Notes: generated from the letters alone by a model not told the origin. 64,000 nt of DNA from Humulus lupulus (GCF_963169125.1 NC_084802.1:21979107-22043106), one strand, 5' to 3'. Positions 23,016 through 36,210 are shown, numbered from the stretch's first letter. A program made the numbers and translations.

Positions 23016-23590
23016 TATATATATATATATATATATATAATGAATTTTGTGGTTTGGCATGTATGAAAGCTTCAAGCATGCACGTTCCTTTCTCAAGGGT
23101 CGCTCTCCTTTATATGAAATGAATATATATTATGTATAAAGATTTTATTTCTTTGACTTCAAGGAAATGGTCCAAATAGTTGAAAAAATCATTAAGATTG
23201 CCTTGGTGGTGATTCTGAAGACTTATAATATAAGGGTATAGCCGCAATTTGTGTTTAATTTATGCCATGTTTTAGGAGGCAGCTTTGATTTTTAATTAAT
23301 TTGCTAGTTTTTATGTATTTAACTCATCATGAAATAAAATAATGAATAAGGAGGATTGTGACAGGTGGAAGAAAATGATTGGAGAGATGATAGTGACCTG
23401 TCCAATATGCATTGTTTCAGCTATATATTCCAAAACTACATAAATTTATTGTTTATATATATAACAAGATAAATATTTATAGTATGATAATATATAGTCC
23501 TTATAGTTATATATTCGATGAAAATATATTACTTTTTTTCCTTTTTATATATACAATGAAAATATATTTCGTGCATGCTTATAAATTGTA
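23016..23590. other. AT-rich non-coding spacer
   Basis: No gene is supported. An (AT)n run lies at 23016-23040. The open frame at 23412-23594 is a low-complexity Tyr/Ile/Phe peptide and is read as chance. Confidence 0.5.
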
Positions 23591-25053
23591 CTAGATAAAA
23601 ATAACGCACGATTGCTTAGTTTTAAAGTTATAAACATATTTATTTAAATATGTATTTATTTTTATTATTTTTTAATTATCATATAAATTTTAAATAAATA
23701 TCATAAAAATAAGTAAAATATATTTAATATAATATATTAAAACATTAGGGCAAAATATTGTCTATAATTTTAATAAAAACCGGTTCATTTTTTTTCTCAA
23801 TATATAATATAATGAATTACAGTTCTATAGTATATATAAATATTTATATCAATAATCTCTACATATATAACACATAAACATAATATTGACATATATATAT
23901 ATACTAGGTACAAACAACGTGCAATATGCACGTTTGTTTAGTTTTATTTATATAATTTATTAATTTTATATTAATATCATATAAATTTTAAATAAATATC
24001 ATATTTTAATTAAATAATTTATTTATTTTTGTTTAAGTTTATGTTTGTTCTAAGTTTTGAATTTAAGAATGAAAACAAGAGATTATATATTATATGTTTA
24101 ATGTAATATTAAATATTATACGTGTATTTTAAATTTAATAAGTTTCTTGCTAGTTTAAAAAAACAATTTGTTACTAATTCACAATAGATTATATTATATA
24201 TGTTTAATATGATATTATTCTAATAAGTGAGTTTAAGTTTAATTAAATTTTATTTAAGTTATAAAACGTATGATTTTATTATTTTTAAATAATTATCATT
24301 GTAAAATATCTAAAAAATATCATATTTTAATTTGTTTAATTATTTATTATTTTTAAATAATTATCATTGTAAAATATCTCAAAAATATCATATTTTTATT
24401 TGTTTTATTATTTATATTTTTAAATAATTATCATTGTAAAATATCTCAAAAATATCATACTTTAATTTTTTTAATTATTTATTTTATTTTATTTAAGTTA
24501 AGTGTTTGCAAAATACCGTTAAATATAATAATATTCTGTTAAATATAAAAATATTCAGTTAAAGTTAACATTAAAAAATAGAAAACCGTTAAAACTAAGA
24601 ATTTCCGTTATCTACACACTCATTATATAGAAGAGATATTTACATAACTACATTACATATATAAATTACAATAATATTTAAAAAGAAATTAATAATATAA
24701 TAAAATAAGAATAGAAAAAGTCATAGTGTAGAGTAGTATACATGCATCAACTATTTTTAGTTTCTAATTTAACTCGCAATGTTATTTGGTGAATTTGATG
24801 AAGAAAAATAGCTCCAATCATATTAATATTATACATGAATTTTAATTATTATTGTAAAATATTTCAAAAATATCCTATTTTAATTTGTTTATTTATTTAG
24901 TTTTATTTAAATTTAAATCATGTTTACAATCTATAGTTAAATATAAAAATATTTTGTTATATATAAGAATATTCTGTTAAAGTTAACGAAAAAAATAAAA
25001 AACCATTAAAATCAAGAATTTCTGTTATTTACACACTTATTATATAAAAGAGA
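23591..25053 (-). mobile_element. Non-autonomous Helitron H6, host of H7
   Basis: The minus-strand 3' end is at 23591 (CTAG preceded by a weak AACGCACGATTGC-type hairpin) and the 5' end at 25053 (plus strand ATTATATAAAAGAGA then T). Internal blocks match H3. H7 interrupts it at 23904-24636. The flanks are A and T. Confidence 0.65.
23904..24636 (-). mobile_element. Non-autonomous Helitron H7 nested in H6
   Basis: On the minus strand it begins TCTCTTCTATATAATGAGTG and ends with the hairpin AACGTGCATATTGCACGTT, then GTTTGTACCTAG. The flanks are A and T. The sequence on either side (ATTGACATATATATAT and ATTTACATAACTAC) joins to match the corresponding uninterrupted stretch of H3 near 19545-19585, which proves the nesting. 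Confidence 0.75.
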
Positions 25054-25078
25054 TATAATCATGACCAGATTTGATAGA

Positions 25079-26126
25079 TTGTAAACATAACTTAAACTCA
25101 AATAAAATTTAATAAATAAATAGTTAAACAATAAATAATTAAACAAATTAAAATATGATATTTTTGAGATATTTTACAATGATAATTATTTAAAAATAAT
25201 AAAACCATACTTTTTATAACTTAAATAAAATTTAATTAAACTTAAATATAAATTTCACGTATTAGAATAATATCATTTTAAATATATAATATAATGTAAT
25301 CTACTATAAACTAGCAACAAACTTAACTTTAAAATCCACCTATAATATTAATATTATATTATAAACATATAATATATAATATTTTGTTGTCACTGCCAAA
25401 TTCAAAAACTAGAACAAACATAAACTTAAATAAAAATTAATTAATTAATCAAAATAGTTGATGCATGTATACTACTCTACACTATAACTTTTTCTATTAT
25501 TATTTTATTATATGTTTATAATATATAATCTTTTGTTGTTACTGTCAGATTAAAAAATTAGAACAAACATACACTTAAACAAAAATAAATTAATTAATTA
25601 ATTAAAATAGGATATTTTAAGACATTTTATGTTAATTTAAATAATTAAATCATATTTATTTAAAAATAATAAATGCATACATATTATTTTTTTTATCTTA
25701 TAAATTTGTGTGATAATTTGTTTTTTATCAAGTGATTGTAGCTTTTTTTCTTCATCAAATTCACCAAAGGACATTGTGAGATACATTAAAAACTAAAAAT
25801 AATTAATGCAAGTATAGTATATACTACTGTCTATACTATGATTTTTTCTTTTCTTATTTTATTTCTAATATTAATTTCTTTTAAAATATTATTGTATTTT
25901 ATATATATGTCATGTAGCTATGTAAATATATATTTATGTCAACGTTGTGTTTAGATGTCATATGTGTAGAGATTATTAATATAAAATTTATATATACTGT
26001 AGAATTATAATTTATTTTATTATATATATTTTTTTTTAAAAAGTCATCCAGTTTTTATTAAAATTTTATATAATGTTTTCAACTTTGAAACTAAACAAAT
26101 GTGCATTATATGTTGCTTCTACCTAG
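25079..26126 (+). mobile_element. Helitron-like element H8, 5'-truncated
   Basis: It starts inside the family at TTGTAAACATAACTTAAACT (compare H1 near 4100) and ends with GTGCATTATATGTTGCTTCT, then ACCTAG (CTAG 26123-26126) followed by T. The hairpin is degenerate. Blocks near 25378-25480 and 25515-25620 are similar to each other, an internal duplication like that in H1. Confidence 0.5.
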
Positions 26127-27674
26127 TATATATATATATTTAAAAATAATAATATCAGAAGAATTGGTTGTTTTCCATGGATTATTTTGTTATCATAATC
26201 ATAGTAGTTTATTTGTGGTAAATTCTTGGATTACGTACACGATTTTAGTTAGTACTAACTCTTCGGAGATCGATCCATGAAAGTGACCTGCATGTGCATG
26301 CATTGTTAGGTATATATCTATATATATATATATATATATATTCTAAAACTATGACTATCTCGTTTTATACCAACATAAATATTAATAATATGATAATATA
26401 GTTGTTTATCTTTATCAAACTAAAGACCATTGACTATTTATATATATATTCGATGAAATCTATATGTATATATATATATATATATATATCCTATAACTTG
26501 TGATGCGCCACTATGACATGCATGCTTGAATATAATCATACTTGTTTATACAGAGGGCTTAATATATATGAAGAGAAGTAGGGACACCTCATATATATAT
26601 ACATATACAGAGAGACTTATTGTTCAACTACTAATTGATGAATCCATCTATGCGCCCGTAATTCAAATGAAAATAATTAAATTAATTTTGCTAAGAAAGT
26701 ATATACATAGCAGTGCGCCGCTGCACCACAAAATCCCTTAAAATTAATATCGAAAGAATTGATATATAATATTCCCATTATAAATATGGCAATTTATTTG
26801 TGGCAAACTCATGGATTACGTACATGACTTAAGTTAGTCCGTACATACTCATTCTTGACTAAGGCACATATATATTCAGAGTAAATATATGTCACAAATA
26901 TTATATATTATACAAATTTTTAAGAAATTCTTATTAATAATTTAAGATGTTGAAGTTTGTTGTACACATATTTGTTTTAATATATTTGTGTGCAAAAAGC
27001 TATTTAAATTCTAATTTTAATATTTTAAATTATTAAAAATTTCTTAAGAATTTATAAAAGGTATTATATAACTACACTATATACTTATATATATAAAAAG
27101 AGTTATAATTTTTTAATATATCAAAAATACTAAAAACAATAGAAATAGGTGCGATATCACTGAATTAGTTAGTAAGCATAATAATTGTATTTGTAGATTG
27201 ATGGAAACCACCGACTAGATAGGGGACCAATAATATTTGGCGTTTTCATACATACACCACCGGCCGTCAAGGTGGTCCTGTGAGAGGACTCCTGTCCCAT
27301 TCAAAAAATTTCATCGTCCTAAGAATAGATAGTTAATTATTTGATAATAAATTGACTATTTTTAAAAATATATATATATATATTTTGACAAAATAATAAA
27401 TTGAGTATTTAATATTTTGACAAGTCAACTATCCCTCTTATCAGCACACGTTCTCTTTGGGAATTTTTTTCAAGTAAAGGACCTTTCACTTTCTCTATTC
27501 ATCTAATCAATTTTTTTAAAAAAAAATAAATCAATATTTTTTATGTTGACAAATAGTGAAGTGACTTTCCCCCGTTTATAACACCGGTAAAGCACGCCTA
27601 AAATAGTTAATATCGAACGTCTTGGCTCTTACCAATATTCAAAATATATATAATTTTTATGGACAATTCTTGTA
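26127..27674. other. AT-rich spacer with a diverged duplication
   Basis: No gene is supported. TTTATTTGTGGTAAATTCTT...GGATTACGTACACGA near 26210-26250 recurs as TTTATTTGTGGCAAACTCAT...GGATTACGTACATGA near 26793-26830, an old duplication or two copies of one element. (TA)n runs lie near 26316-26341 and 26466-26490. The open frame at 26526-26741 shows no motif. Confidence 0.45.
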
Positions 27675-28063
27675 CTGGGGTTTACTTTAAGTCATATTAG
27701 TAAGAGTTTCAGTATTTTTGATTTGTGAATAGTTTTTAGTGTGATTTTTTTGTATGACTGTATATATTATAGTTATTTAGAGAATTTTGCAAATTTTCAG
27801 AAAATTCTAAACAATTTACAGTACCGAAAACTAAGTTCAAATATGTTGTTTTCCACGCGCATACAAAAATTAGTCACGCGTGTAATAACGTGTTTGAACT
27901 TAGTTTTCGGTACTGTAAACTATTCGAAATTTTCTAAAAATATGCAGATGCTCTAAATAGTTACAATATACACAGTCATAAAAAAAATCGCGCCGAAAAC
28001 TATTCACGGGTCGAGAATACTGAGAGCTCCATTAGTAGAGCTTAAAGTGAAGACATTCCCCTA
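27675..28063. repeat. Fold-back MITE-like inverted repeat
   Basis: A left arm (about 27675-27860) and a right arm (about 27885-28063) are reverse complements along most of their length. Paired landmarks are GTGAATAG with CTATTCAC, GACTGTATATATTATA with TACAATATACACAGTC, and ACAGTACCGAAAACTAAGTT with AACTTAGTTTTCGGTACTGT. The apex contains ACGCG...CGCGT. The outer ends (TGGGGTTTACTTTAAG and CTTAAAGTGAAGACATTCCC) pair imperfectly. It is non-coding, and the superfamily could not be assigned. Confidence 0.7.
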
Positions 28064-29339
28064 AATTATATATATATGTATAATAATGTTTAGGTGAGGG
28101 CATTGCCATCATGTGTAGCATTTTTCTTTATATGATTAGTGGTTGAATGTTGAGAATGCATGGACTAAGAATTAACTGTAAAGCATATTAGAATTTGTTT
28201 TTACTATAATTCTATTTAGCTTTTTCAACATATAGGGTAAATAGTTGTAACGAATGCAAGAAGGAATTGAAATTTAGAAAATATAGAAATTTTGTTAAGT
28301 TAGGATTTTAATTATTTTTAACTAAATTTTTTAAAATATTATTTCATATAAATTAAATATTAATTGATAATATAAAAAATTCAATTTTGAAACATATGTT
28401 TTATTTAAAATAATTTAGAATTTGAATATCAAATTTACAAAGTAAAATTCAAAATATCTTTTATCTGCTATATAATTTGGTTGATTTTTTTTCTATGAGA
28501 TTTATTAATTTCTTAAATTGAAGATATTAAAATAGTGCTTGAACTTTTTTCTTAGCAATTATTGTTTTAATAATCTTGCCTCTTAAATTCACTGCATATG
28601 TGATTATGGGCATATTTGTTATGTAGTTCTTGATCTTCCCATCAATTTGCACATATCCTCTCTCAAAAAAATATATTATAATTGAATTTTACAAATTGTA
28701 GTTAATGACCAAAAAATTAATAATAGGAGTATTTGACAATTTCTGAAATTTTTATGGGGCAATTATGCCCATGACTAATATTTTATTTCAAAACGTGAAA
28801 TAATCTATTTGTTTTAATTTTTTTTATAAAATGTTACAAAATAGTAAAAAAATCAAGTAAATAAAAAAAATATCATTGTCTTATTGTCTAAAAACAAGTG
28901 TTTCGTTAATCACACGAGTACTATTATGGTTGTAAAAATTACAATAATAATATTAATACATATTTAATAAAAAACGATAAAAATGATATATTAAAAACGA
29001 GATACATTCAACTGCATGCTCTACATATAAAAATAGAATATCATAAACATTATTAAATAAAATATTAAGATTTTTCTCACATAAACTTATCATGAATTGC
29101 GGTTAAAAAACCACTCCATTAAAAACAAATCATCAAAACTAGCAGGAAAGTAATTAATGTTGCATGTGATTATAACGATAGAATAAAATAAAAGAAAAAA
29201 AAAATCAAATGCAACATGTTCTATTGTAACTAAATAAATAACAGTAATGTCATAAAAAATTAAGATCTACAAAATTGACCCTACAAGTGAGGGCCTTGAC
29301 TTAAGCATTATCCTATATATATATATATATATTAGATAG
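28064..29339. other. AT-rich non-coding spacer
   Basis: I see no gene or defined element. Only low-complexity AT-rich sequence with short (TA)n runs (for example about 29313-29330). Confidence 0.5.
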
Positions 29340-29722
29340 CTGTATATTTTCTAAATAATGCAAGTGCACGCTATCGCAACAAAATAATAAAGTGTACGTA
29401 GAGTATCAATCTCACAAAGAATTTATCACTAACATTTGTCAAGTACTAAAATTATTTCTTTTTGTTTTTATCCAAATAATAATAGAATTAAAAATCAAAG
29501 AAGATTAAATTAAGCAATTTAAAATATAAAAATTAATCAAATTTTAGAGAAACCTAGGATTACAATTTTTGCTCAATATTTCACTTGAATATAATTATTC
29601 TCACTTAATTTTATCAACCAATACAAGATGTTAACCAAGAATCCACAAATATTTACAAGCCTCTCCTGATGGTCATTCAAAAATATCTTATCTAATCAAT
29701 TATCTATTGTTTAACTCAATTT
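29340..29722 (-). repeat. Antisense fragment of an LTR-element tail
   Basis: Read on the minus strand, TTGCGATAGCGTGCACTTGC and the preceding GATTGATACTC resemble the end of the 1.47-kb element at 48465-49931 (GACGATACTTGG...TTGCGATTGTGTGCACTTGC). Its limits are unclear. It abuts the presumed LTR of element 4. Confidence 0.35.
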
Positions 29723-30451
29723 TGACTTGATGACGTGGCTTCTACGAAAGAGACATGTGACATCATACCGCATTAAATTCAGAGAGGTGGTCAGAATGAG
29801 TAGCTGCTCAAGAAGGCTACGTCAGAATATAAAAGATTGTTTAGCAAAGATCCAGTAACCTGCTTGATGATGGAGCAGACTATTAGTACCATCCCATGAA
29901 GCTGCTTGGAGTACAAGACTTTCTCGATGACTAGGACGCTTTAATCTGAAGATCCGGGTTTCGCGAGACACCATCAAATATCCCAAGATATTTATGTAAC
30001 TGATATTTAAATTGTATTATTCCTATATTATTTGAATATGTTACTGAATGTACTGATCCCACACCTACATGTGTAGGGCCTAGATTTGCTTGTAAGGGCC
30101 CACAACCCACTAAGACTCTATAAAAAAGGGGTTCATTCAATCATTAACGCTATGTAAAAATTATGAGAGGAAAAACTAGAGATTTCTTTTGTAAGCACTT
30201 TACGTACCAAAACCATTCGAATTGTATTCTTTTGTCAGCTTAAAAAACTCAGTTGAATCTTGTTTCTTCTTGATCTTGAGTTTGAGACTTCTTTGGTAAA
30301 TAAAAGTGCAAGTGGACGCAGGTCATTTCCAACTCTTGGGGCCACACCAGTATACATTTTTTTTTGTATCATTTTCTTGATTTAAGTTCGTTATAATTCT
30401 TTTCTATTGTTTAAATTGACTTAGTGTCATTGACCAAAATGCTGGTCAATA
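29723..30451 (+). repeat. 5' LTR of element 4 (left boundary approximate)
   Basis: The right boundary is set by the leader block TTTGGTGCTTTCATTGAGAG immediately after GCTGGTCAAT. A promoter-like TATAAAAA lies at 30119-30126. The left boundary at TGACTTGATGACG is a guess, since no second LTR copy exists in the window to align. Confidence 0.5.
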
Positions 30452-30658
30452 TTTTGGTGCTTTCATTGAGAGTTGAACTCAAGGTCTTATTTTATTAGAT
30501 GCATCTGAAGCAATTTCTATCACTACTAGAAGCCAGAGTCAAGAGCTACAAGGGGGGAACCCTAACACTGCCCATCCTAACCACCCTCGAGTAGTCAGAT
30601 CCCTCCTTTGCGCCCTGCTCCTATATTTCATCCTCCTGGAAACCTGCCTCCACCAGCC

Positions 30659-33180
30659 ATGTTCAGGCATGATGAGCCCCATGTGGACTTAGGAGAAGAG
30701 CTGCACCCCAACCTTGAACAGCTGAAAGGGGTCGTGGGGTAGCTGCAGGAGCAATTCGTTTCCATGCATGAAAGTCAGACGGCTGCTCAAGAGGTTATAT
30801 CTGAAGCCCTCAACAAACAACAACACGATTTTCAAGCCTGGATGGATCAGAGATAGTGAACCCTTGAAGCTTGCCAAGAAAAAGCTGACTGCCGCAATGC
30901 TGAGGCAACAAGGTTGCTAGAGGCCGTCTTGTCACAGTATCAAACAGAGAGATCCCGACCAGTGGACCCTCAGCTTGAGAACATTGGTTAGGCAAATTCT
31001 GAAACCCAGCGACCAGCTGGTCATGCCCCAAAACCTGCCCAGCGATCGTAGCCTCATGACCAAGTGGTCCTTCCTAGACCTACTAGGAGTCATCACTCCC
31101 ATAGGGGAGCTCAGCCAAGGGTGTAGCGACCGCTCCACCAAGATGAATAGGCGCTTCCTAATAGGGAGCAAGGTTGTGCCAGACAAGTGTTTGGAACTGG
31201 AAGACCTGCTAATGAGCACCCTAGGCAATAACAACCTCGAGAGTTGGGCAGCCCCCAAATTCTAAAGTTGGCTCTCATTATCGACAACCAATGAATGAGA
31301 GACCCGCTAGCAAGAATTGATGCTAGCCACCTCACTTTGCTGGACACAATTGTGGTCATAATCGTAGAAGAAACAAAAGGAGAAATGTCCAAGAGGCTAG
31401 CAATAGTTATCAAAAAACTTACAAAGATGATTATGATGATGATGAAGGGGACAGTTGGTACTACGAACCCTGCGACCATCAACAGTATAATGACCACCGA
31501 CAGGATGAACATCCAAGAGGACAGTTTGTTCTGCCAAGGTCACCTAGGCCTCAAGATATTCCACCTAGGGAAAATGTGCAGCCTGAAGGTTCGTTTGTCC
31601 CACCAAGAGCCAGGGAACTGTCCCGCGAGACCACCTCGCGGTCCTCCTCGAGCAGACAGTCAAAATGTTGGGGGCGGCCAAAAGAGGGAAGTGACTTTAA
31701 TAGACTGGGGAGTAGAGATCATGACCTTGCAATGTCCTTAATCATCTTAGGGAAGACAACACGTCTAATGTTGTTGGACCCATCAAACCCATAATCATGC
31801 ATGCACTACAAGCAGAGGCTACTACAATCCTAGTTGCAGCACCAGCTGCTGTGCCACTATTTGCTCCTGCAATCCAGGTGCAATTGGATGCTTTTACTCA
31901 AATGGAATGAGAGCTGACAACCCCAAAGCTCATAGACATCGATTTGGAAAGAAGGAAAGGGTATCCTTTCTCAGATTAGATCAATGCTCTGATAGTACCA
32001 CCCAAGTTCAAGATGCCAACTTGGAAGATGTATACTGGAAGGGAAGATCCCGTCTCACGTGCTAACAATTTTGAGATACAAACGGACCTCCTAGGGGTTA
32101 GCAAAGACGTTCATTGTAGGATATTTCTTGCTACTTTATTTGATTACGCTCAACAATGATTCTTTAAACTAGAGCCAAGAACCATTACATCCTAGGATAC
32201 ATTTGTGAGGCTCTTTGACTCACAATTCTTTGCTACTCGTATCCCACCTACTGAACTCAGCGACCTTGTTGACATTAAGCAAGGACCAAATAAGCCTTTG
32301 AAGGACTATGTACAGAAGTTCATGCAAGAGGCTGCCCGTTCAAAGACGGTCAGCGATGATGGAAAGTTGATGGCCATCATGGTTTGAATTCAAGTAAAGG
32401 GTCCCTTATGGACTTAAGGAGGAAAACCGTTTACTCAACAAGGAAGTCTTAGATCGAGCAGGCGAGTTCATTAAACTAGAAGAGGCCATTAGAAGAGTAG
32501 ATCAAGCCAACCAGACAGGTACCAGTACTGTCGTTCCAACCAAAAATAATGGAGCTCCAAACTAGAACAAGAACCAGACAGCCAATGGTAATGGTAATGG
32601 AAATAATAATGGACAAGGAAGTGGAAAACAAAACAAAACGCGAACGGTGGCAATAATAAAGACAACAAAAGGCCCAAAACCAATGATAAGCCATGGGAGT
32701 ACAACCCTCATCTTACCACATACTCTACGCTCTTGGATAACTATCAGAAGTCTTTCAAGCTACACAAGCCAAGGTACCTTATAGGAAGCCTAATCCCATA
32801 AATAAAGCATAAGTAAGAGAGACACGAACAAGTTATGTTGTTTCCATAACGACTATGGACATGACCCCAACGAGTGTCACCAGCTTAAGGACGAAATCGA
32901 ATTTCTCATCCGCCAAAACCATCAGGACATGATAAGGTATGTTCGAAGTCCTCTTGATCAAACCCAAGCTGCTGTGCCCAAAGAAGATGCACTAACTCAA
33001 CCATTACAGCCAACTCCCATAGCTGGTCGGCTAGACATGATATGCAGAGGACCACACTTGGTAGGCGAAAATAGAAAAGCCTTAGAACGCTATGCTTAGA
33101 AACTTTTCCATGAATCGGTGAATGAAGTATTGGAAGTCAAGGAGCGTACTCCCAAAATCCCTCTTATGAATTTAAGCTAA
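30659..33180 (+). pseudogene. gag of element 4, decayed
   Basis: The N-terminal part contains a short coiled coil (ELHPNLEQLKGVVG...LQEQFVSMHESQTAAQEVI). The core at about 31920-32400 reads KFKMPTWKMYTGREDPVSRA, DTFVRLFDSQFFATRIPPTE, then PNKPLKDYVQKFMQEAARS, a Retrotrans_gag-type arrangement. The C-terminal module CCFHNDYGHDPNECHQLKDE (near 32845-32900) matches the Tat CxxH...H...C signature. Several stops and frameshifts (for example after 32387 and around 31540-31800) make it inactive. Confidence 0.65.
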
Positions 33181-33186
33181 TAACAT

Positions 33187-33814
33187 TCATTGAAGATGAT
33201 GCCGAGCACGTTAGATTCTCGCATAATGATCCTTTGGTGTTCCAGGCTCAGATTGCCAACATGATCGTTGCACAGACGATGATAGATCATGGTTCCTTAG
33301 TAAACATCCTGTTCAAAACAACCATTGAAAGAATGGAGTTGTCTGTTCGAGACCTAGAACTGTGCACACACACTTTATATGGTTTTATCAGAGAAGGGAT
33401 GACTCTAGCAGGAACAATCAAGTTAGCAGTGACAATGGGAAATGCACCTGCAAACAACACGGTTATGGCAACATTTTTTGCAGTCGATATTCCCTCGACC
33501 TTCAATGCCCTCTTAGGAAGACCGATCTTGATTATCTTGTGATGAAGTTTCCTACCAATGCCAGAATCGGATGTGCAAAAGAAACTAGAGAGAGGCATAG
33601 AAATGCTATAATTCTTCCATTACAATTGCTAAGAAAGGCTTGACCATGGCCAACATGATTTTTGCTGGACCAGCGATTATCAAGCCAACAACAGAAATGG
33701 GAATAAGCAACATCGAGCAACAAGGTAATGCCTCCTCAAAAGAGGCGAGCAACTCCAAATAGAGAGTTTCCCAAAATGAAGGAGAAGATATTGATCCTCA
33801 CTTTGTGGACTTTG
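33187..33814 (+). pseudogene. Protease of element 4, interrupted
   Basis: ITFIEDDAEHVRFSHNDPLV leads into the aspartic-protease active-site region TMIDHGSLVNILF (near 33276). Here D-H-G replaces the D-N/S/T-G of active copies, so catalysis is doubtful even before the truncation. The flap and C-terminal part read MATFFAVDIPSTFNALLGRP. The frame stops at 33540, and the following ~270 bp show only fragments. At 33815 a TGTTGGGAATAG LTR start interrupts it. Confidence 0.65.
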
Positions 33815-35200
33815 TGTTGGGAATAGTGCCCTTAAAGACTTGTAGTTGAAAAATGTTATAAATAAAATAAATAAATGAATTGAATTATTATATATATATA
33901 TAGACTATGCCCGATATTGTAAATATTAGAAAATTTCAAAGTTTATCTATGTGGTCTTAATCTCATATTGGTATGAGAGGATCGAGATTAAGATAATAAA
34001 CTTAAAATAGTTCACAGTAAAATAAAGTATGGAATCTTTAGATTAATTATTGCTGGTACGATTCACTAGTAATATGAATACAAGTGACCTAGATCCGGGT
34101 CACTAGTGTAATAGGACAGTTTAGTGAAGGTACTTTATATATAGTGATATATAGAACTGGACCAGATGTGATTTGTTAATACTTGTTTAAACATCGTTTC
34201 ATAGTATTAATCAAAAGCATCAAACGATGATCTTATACACGATGATCTTAATCCTGAGGTTGCTATGAACTCCTATATATGTCATCTGCTCCTTTGATTC
34301 ATGCGTTAAGGTTTGTTAGAGTGATCAGGCTAAGAACAATTATTTTGGGGACTCAATGATATATATGGCTGGGGATATAATTTAACAGATATGGAATCTA
34401 TACCTTCTTATAGATTGAATATTAGTTTCCTATTGGGTTGAATTTTGGAACTGAAAAGGTGATGAGCGCTCACATCACAAACTTGTTGTGAGACAACCTT
34501 CACTAGTAAAGTCAATGGTACTCTAGGAACAAGATATAGCTAAAAGGGTAAATCAGTAATTTTATTCATTTTTAATTACGAACCATTAATAGAGGATTAA
34601 CGTTGTATGTAATGATTATATCAATTGACACTTTATTCTTTAATAAAGTACTCTGTAAATATATGTCTATAATTATAAAGAGTTCAATCTCATATTTATA
34701 GTGGAGTAATCATGAGATTAATATATATGATTATTTAATAAAAAACCTTTGATTAATAATCTAATATTAATTAGAGCTAGATATTATAGGTCCATGGGTC
34801 TCCAGGGTGGCTATATCAACACCATATCAATGTAAGAGTTCATACAAGGGTATAACTGTAATTTTGAAATTTGAGAACAATTTTATTCTTCGGGTCAAGT
34901 ATGCAATTATATGATAATTGAGGTTAAGTAATTAATTTGGAATTAATTATTAAATTTTTGAAAATATGTTTATTAATTTAAATATATAATTTCGAAATTC
35001 ATATATATAAATAAATAAAATTTTGAAATTAAGTTTTTTATTTGAGTGGAAGAAAATAAAATTGGTAAGTCAAAAATAGTTTTTGATTTATTGAATTTTA
35101 AAAGATGATGATAATGATGATCATCAATTTGAATTTTGAATTTAAAATTTAAATTTTGAAATATGGTTGTCATCTTTTCCTTAAAAAGATAAATACCTTA
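33815..35200 (+). repeat. Copia-like LTR, interrupted by element 3
   Basis: It starts TGTTGGGAATAGTGCC, a start common among plant Copia LTRs, immediately after CTTTG (33810-33814, the candidate target duplication). 1,386 bp of AT-rich non-coding sequence follows up to the insertion point of element 3, whose expected duplication is CCTTA (35196-35200). The other end is not in the window. The superfamily call rests on the terminus alone. Confidence 0.4.
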
Positions 35201-36210
35201 TGTTTACCAAGTTTTCAGAAACTAGAAATATGTTATGAAATAAGACCTGGAAAGAAATGATTAAGGATGAACAATCACAATTTTTACGTGGTTGGGGCAT
35301 TAATGAGCCTTAGTCCACGAGTCGCTAGTATTAGGCTTTAGAGAGTTTTGACAATGGAGTTTTTCTACAAGTTTTAGTAGAGTTTTTGCTTACAAGAGAA
35401 TTATAGGATCCCTGCTACAGTGCACAACTGGCCCAATTTATAGGCAGTCAAGCACCTTGGGCTGGACTAATCTGGTCCCAATAGGGATGTAATTACAGAT
35501 TTCTCGCTAATGGAGCCATAATACAAAGAATGTAACATAATTAGATGTTGTTAATCTGGGCCCATTGAGCCGGCTTATGCGTGGCCAAGCCTTAGAGCTG
35601 CCCATTGTACGTTAGCACGGAATGGTCTGCGTGGGCTTCTAAGGGGATCCTGGGATAGGATCTGTCAGAGTAGTGGCGGTACTGTTTCATAGGAACAGTG
35701 TATGTTCCGTGCGTACCCTCTTCTGTAGGTTAGTTGAGGAGACCAACTGCCAGATTTCGTGGGGACAGGTGAGCATCCGGGAAAACTAGGTTTGCCCTAT
35801 CGTGACGTCTAGTATGGGTTTGTTTACTAATGTCCCCGTTCATTTACCAAAGTCCTAGTTCGTTCACCAGGACTCGAGTTCATTTGCCAAGGTGGACACC
35901 GTAACACTGAAGATCTCCCCTGGATTCTTGATAAGCTTCGTCTCCAACGAACAGTTAGTCTGCCACCTTAATTAGCATCCCGGATAATGTAGGTTCGTTG
36001 TGGCCGGGGACATGAGTTGGGCTTGCATCTCAGTCTCGTTTCCTTCATTATGATCGTGCCCATTGAATGTTGTTGAGCTTGATAGTGTTAGGGTTGTCAG
36101 GGTTTCATCCTTCCTCGTCACTTGGGCTCAAGATGGGCTCATACCTCTCAAGAGGGCTCACAGATCCATTTAATCATGCCACGTGTCATGGGTGGAAAAT
36201 AGGGATAACA
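35201..36210 (-). repeat. 3' LTR of element 3
   Basis: 1,010 bp. The plus strand begins TGTTTACCAAGTTTTC and ends GGGATAACA, so on the element strand it runs TGTTATCCC...GGTAAACA. The block with ACGTGGTTGGGGCATTAATG and TAGTCCACGAGTCG is shared with the element 2 LTR, so both belong to one family. Confidence 0.8.

Larger units (their letters stand above)
30452..33814 (+). mobile_element. Element 4: Tat-lineage retrotransposon, internal part (interrupted)
   Basis: It consists of leader, gag and protease of a plus-strand Tat element, broken off within the protease-RT linker at 33814 by a Copia-like LTR. Its RT, RNase H, integrase and 3' LTR would be expected beyond the right edge of the window, past elements 3 and the Copia-like insertion. 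It is the outermost layer of the nest. Confidence 0.65.

Noticed and set aside
27741..27956. A 71-codon ORF
   Set aside because: It lies inside the arms of the fold-back element and has no motif.
30975..31741. ORFs of 96 and 148 codons on the plus strand and 108-133 on the minus strand
   Set aside because: They are out-of-frame or antisense readings of the decayed gag of element 4. The gag frame itself explains the sequence.
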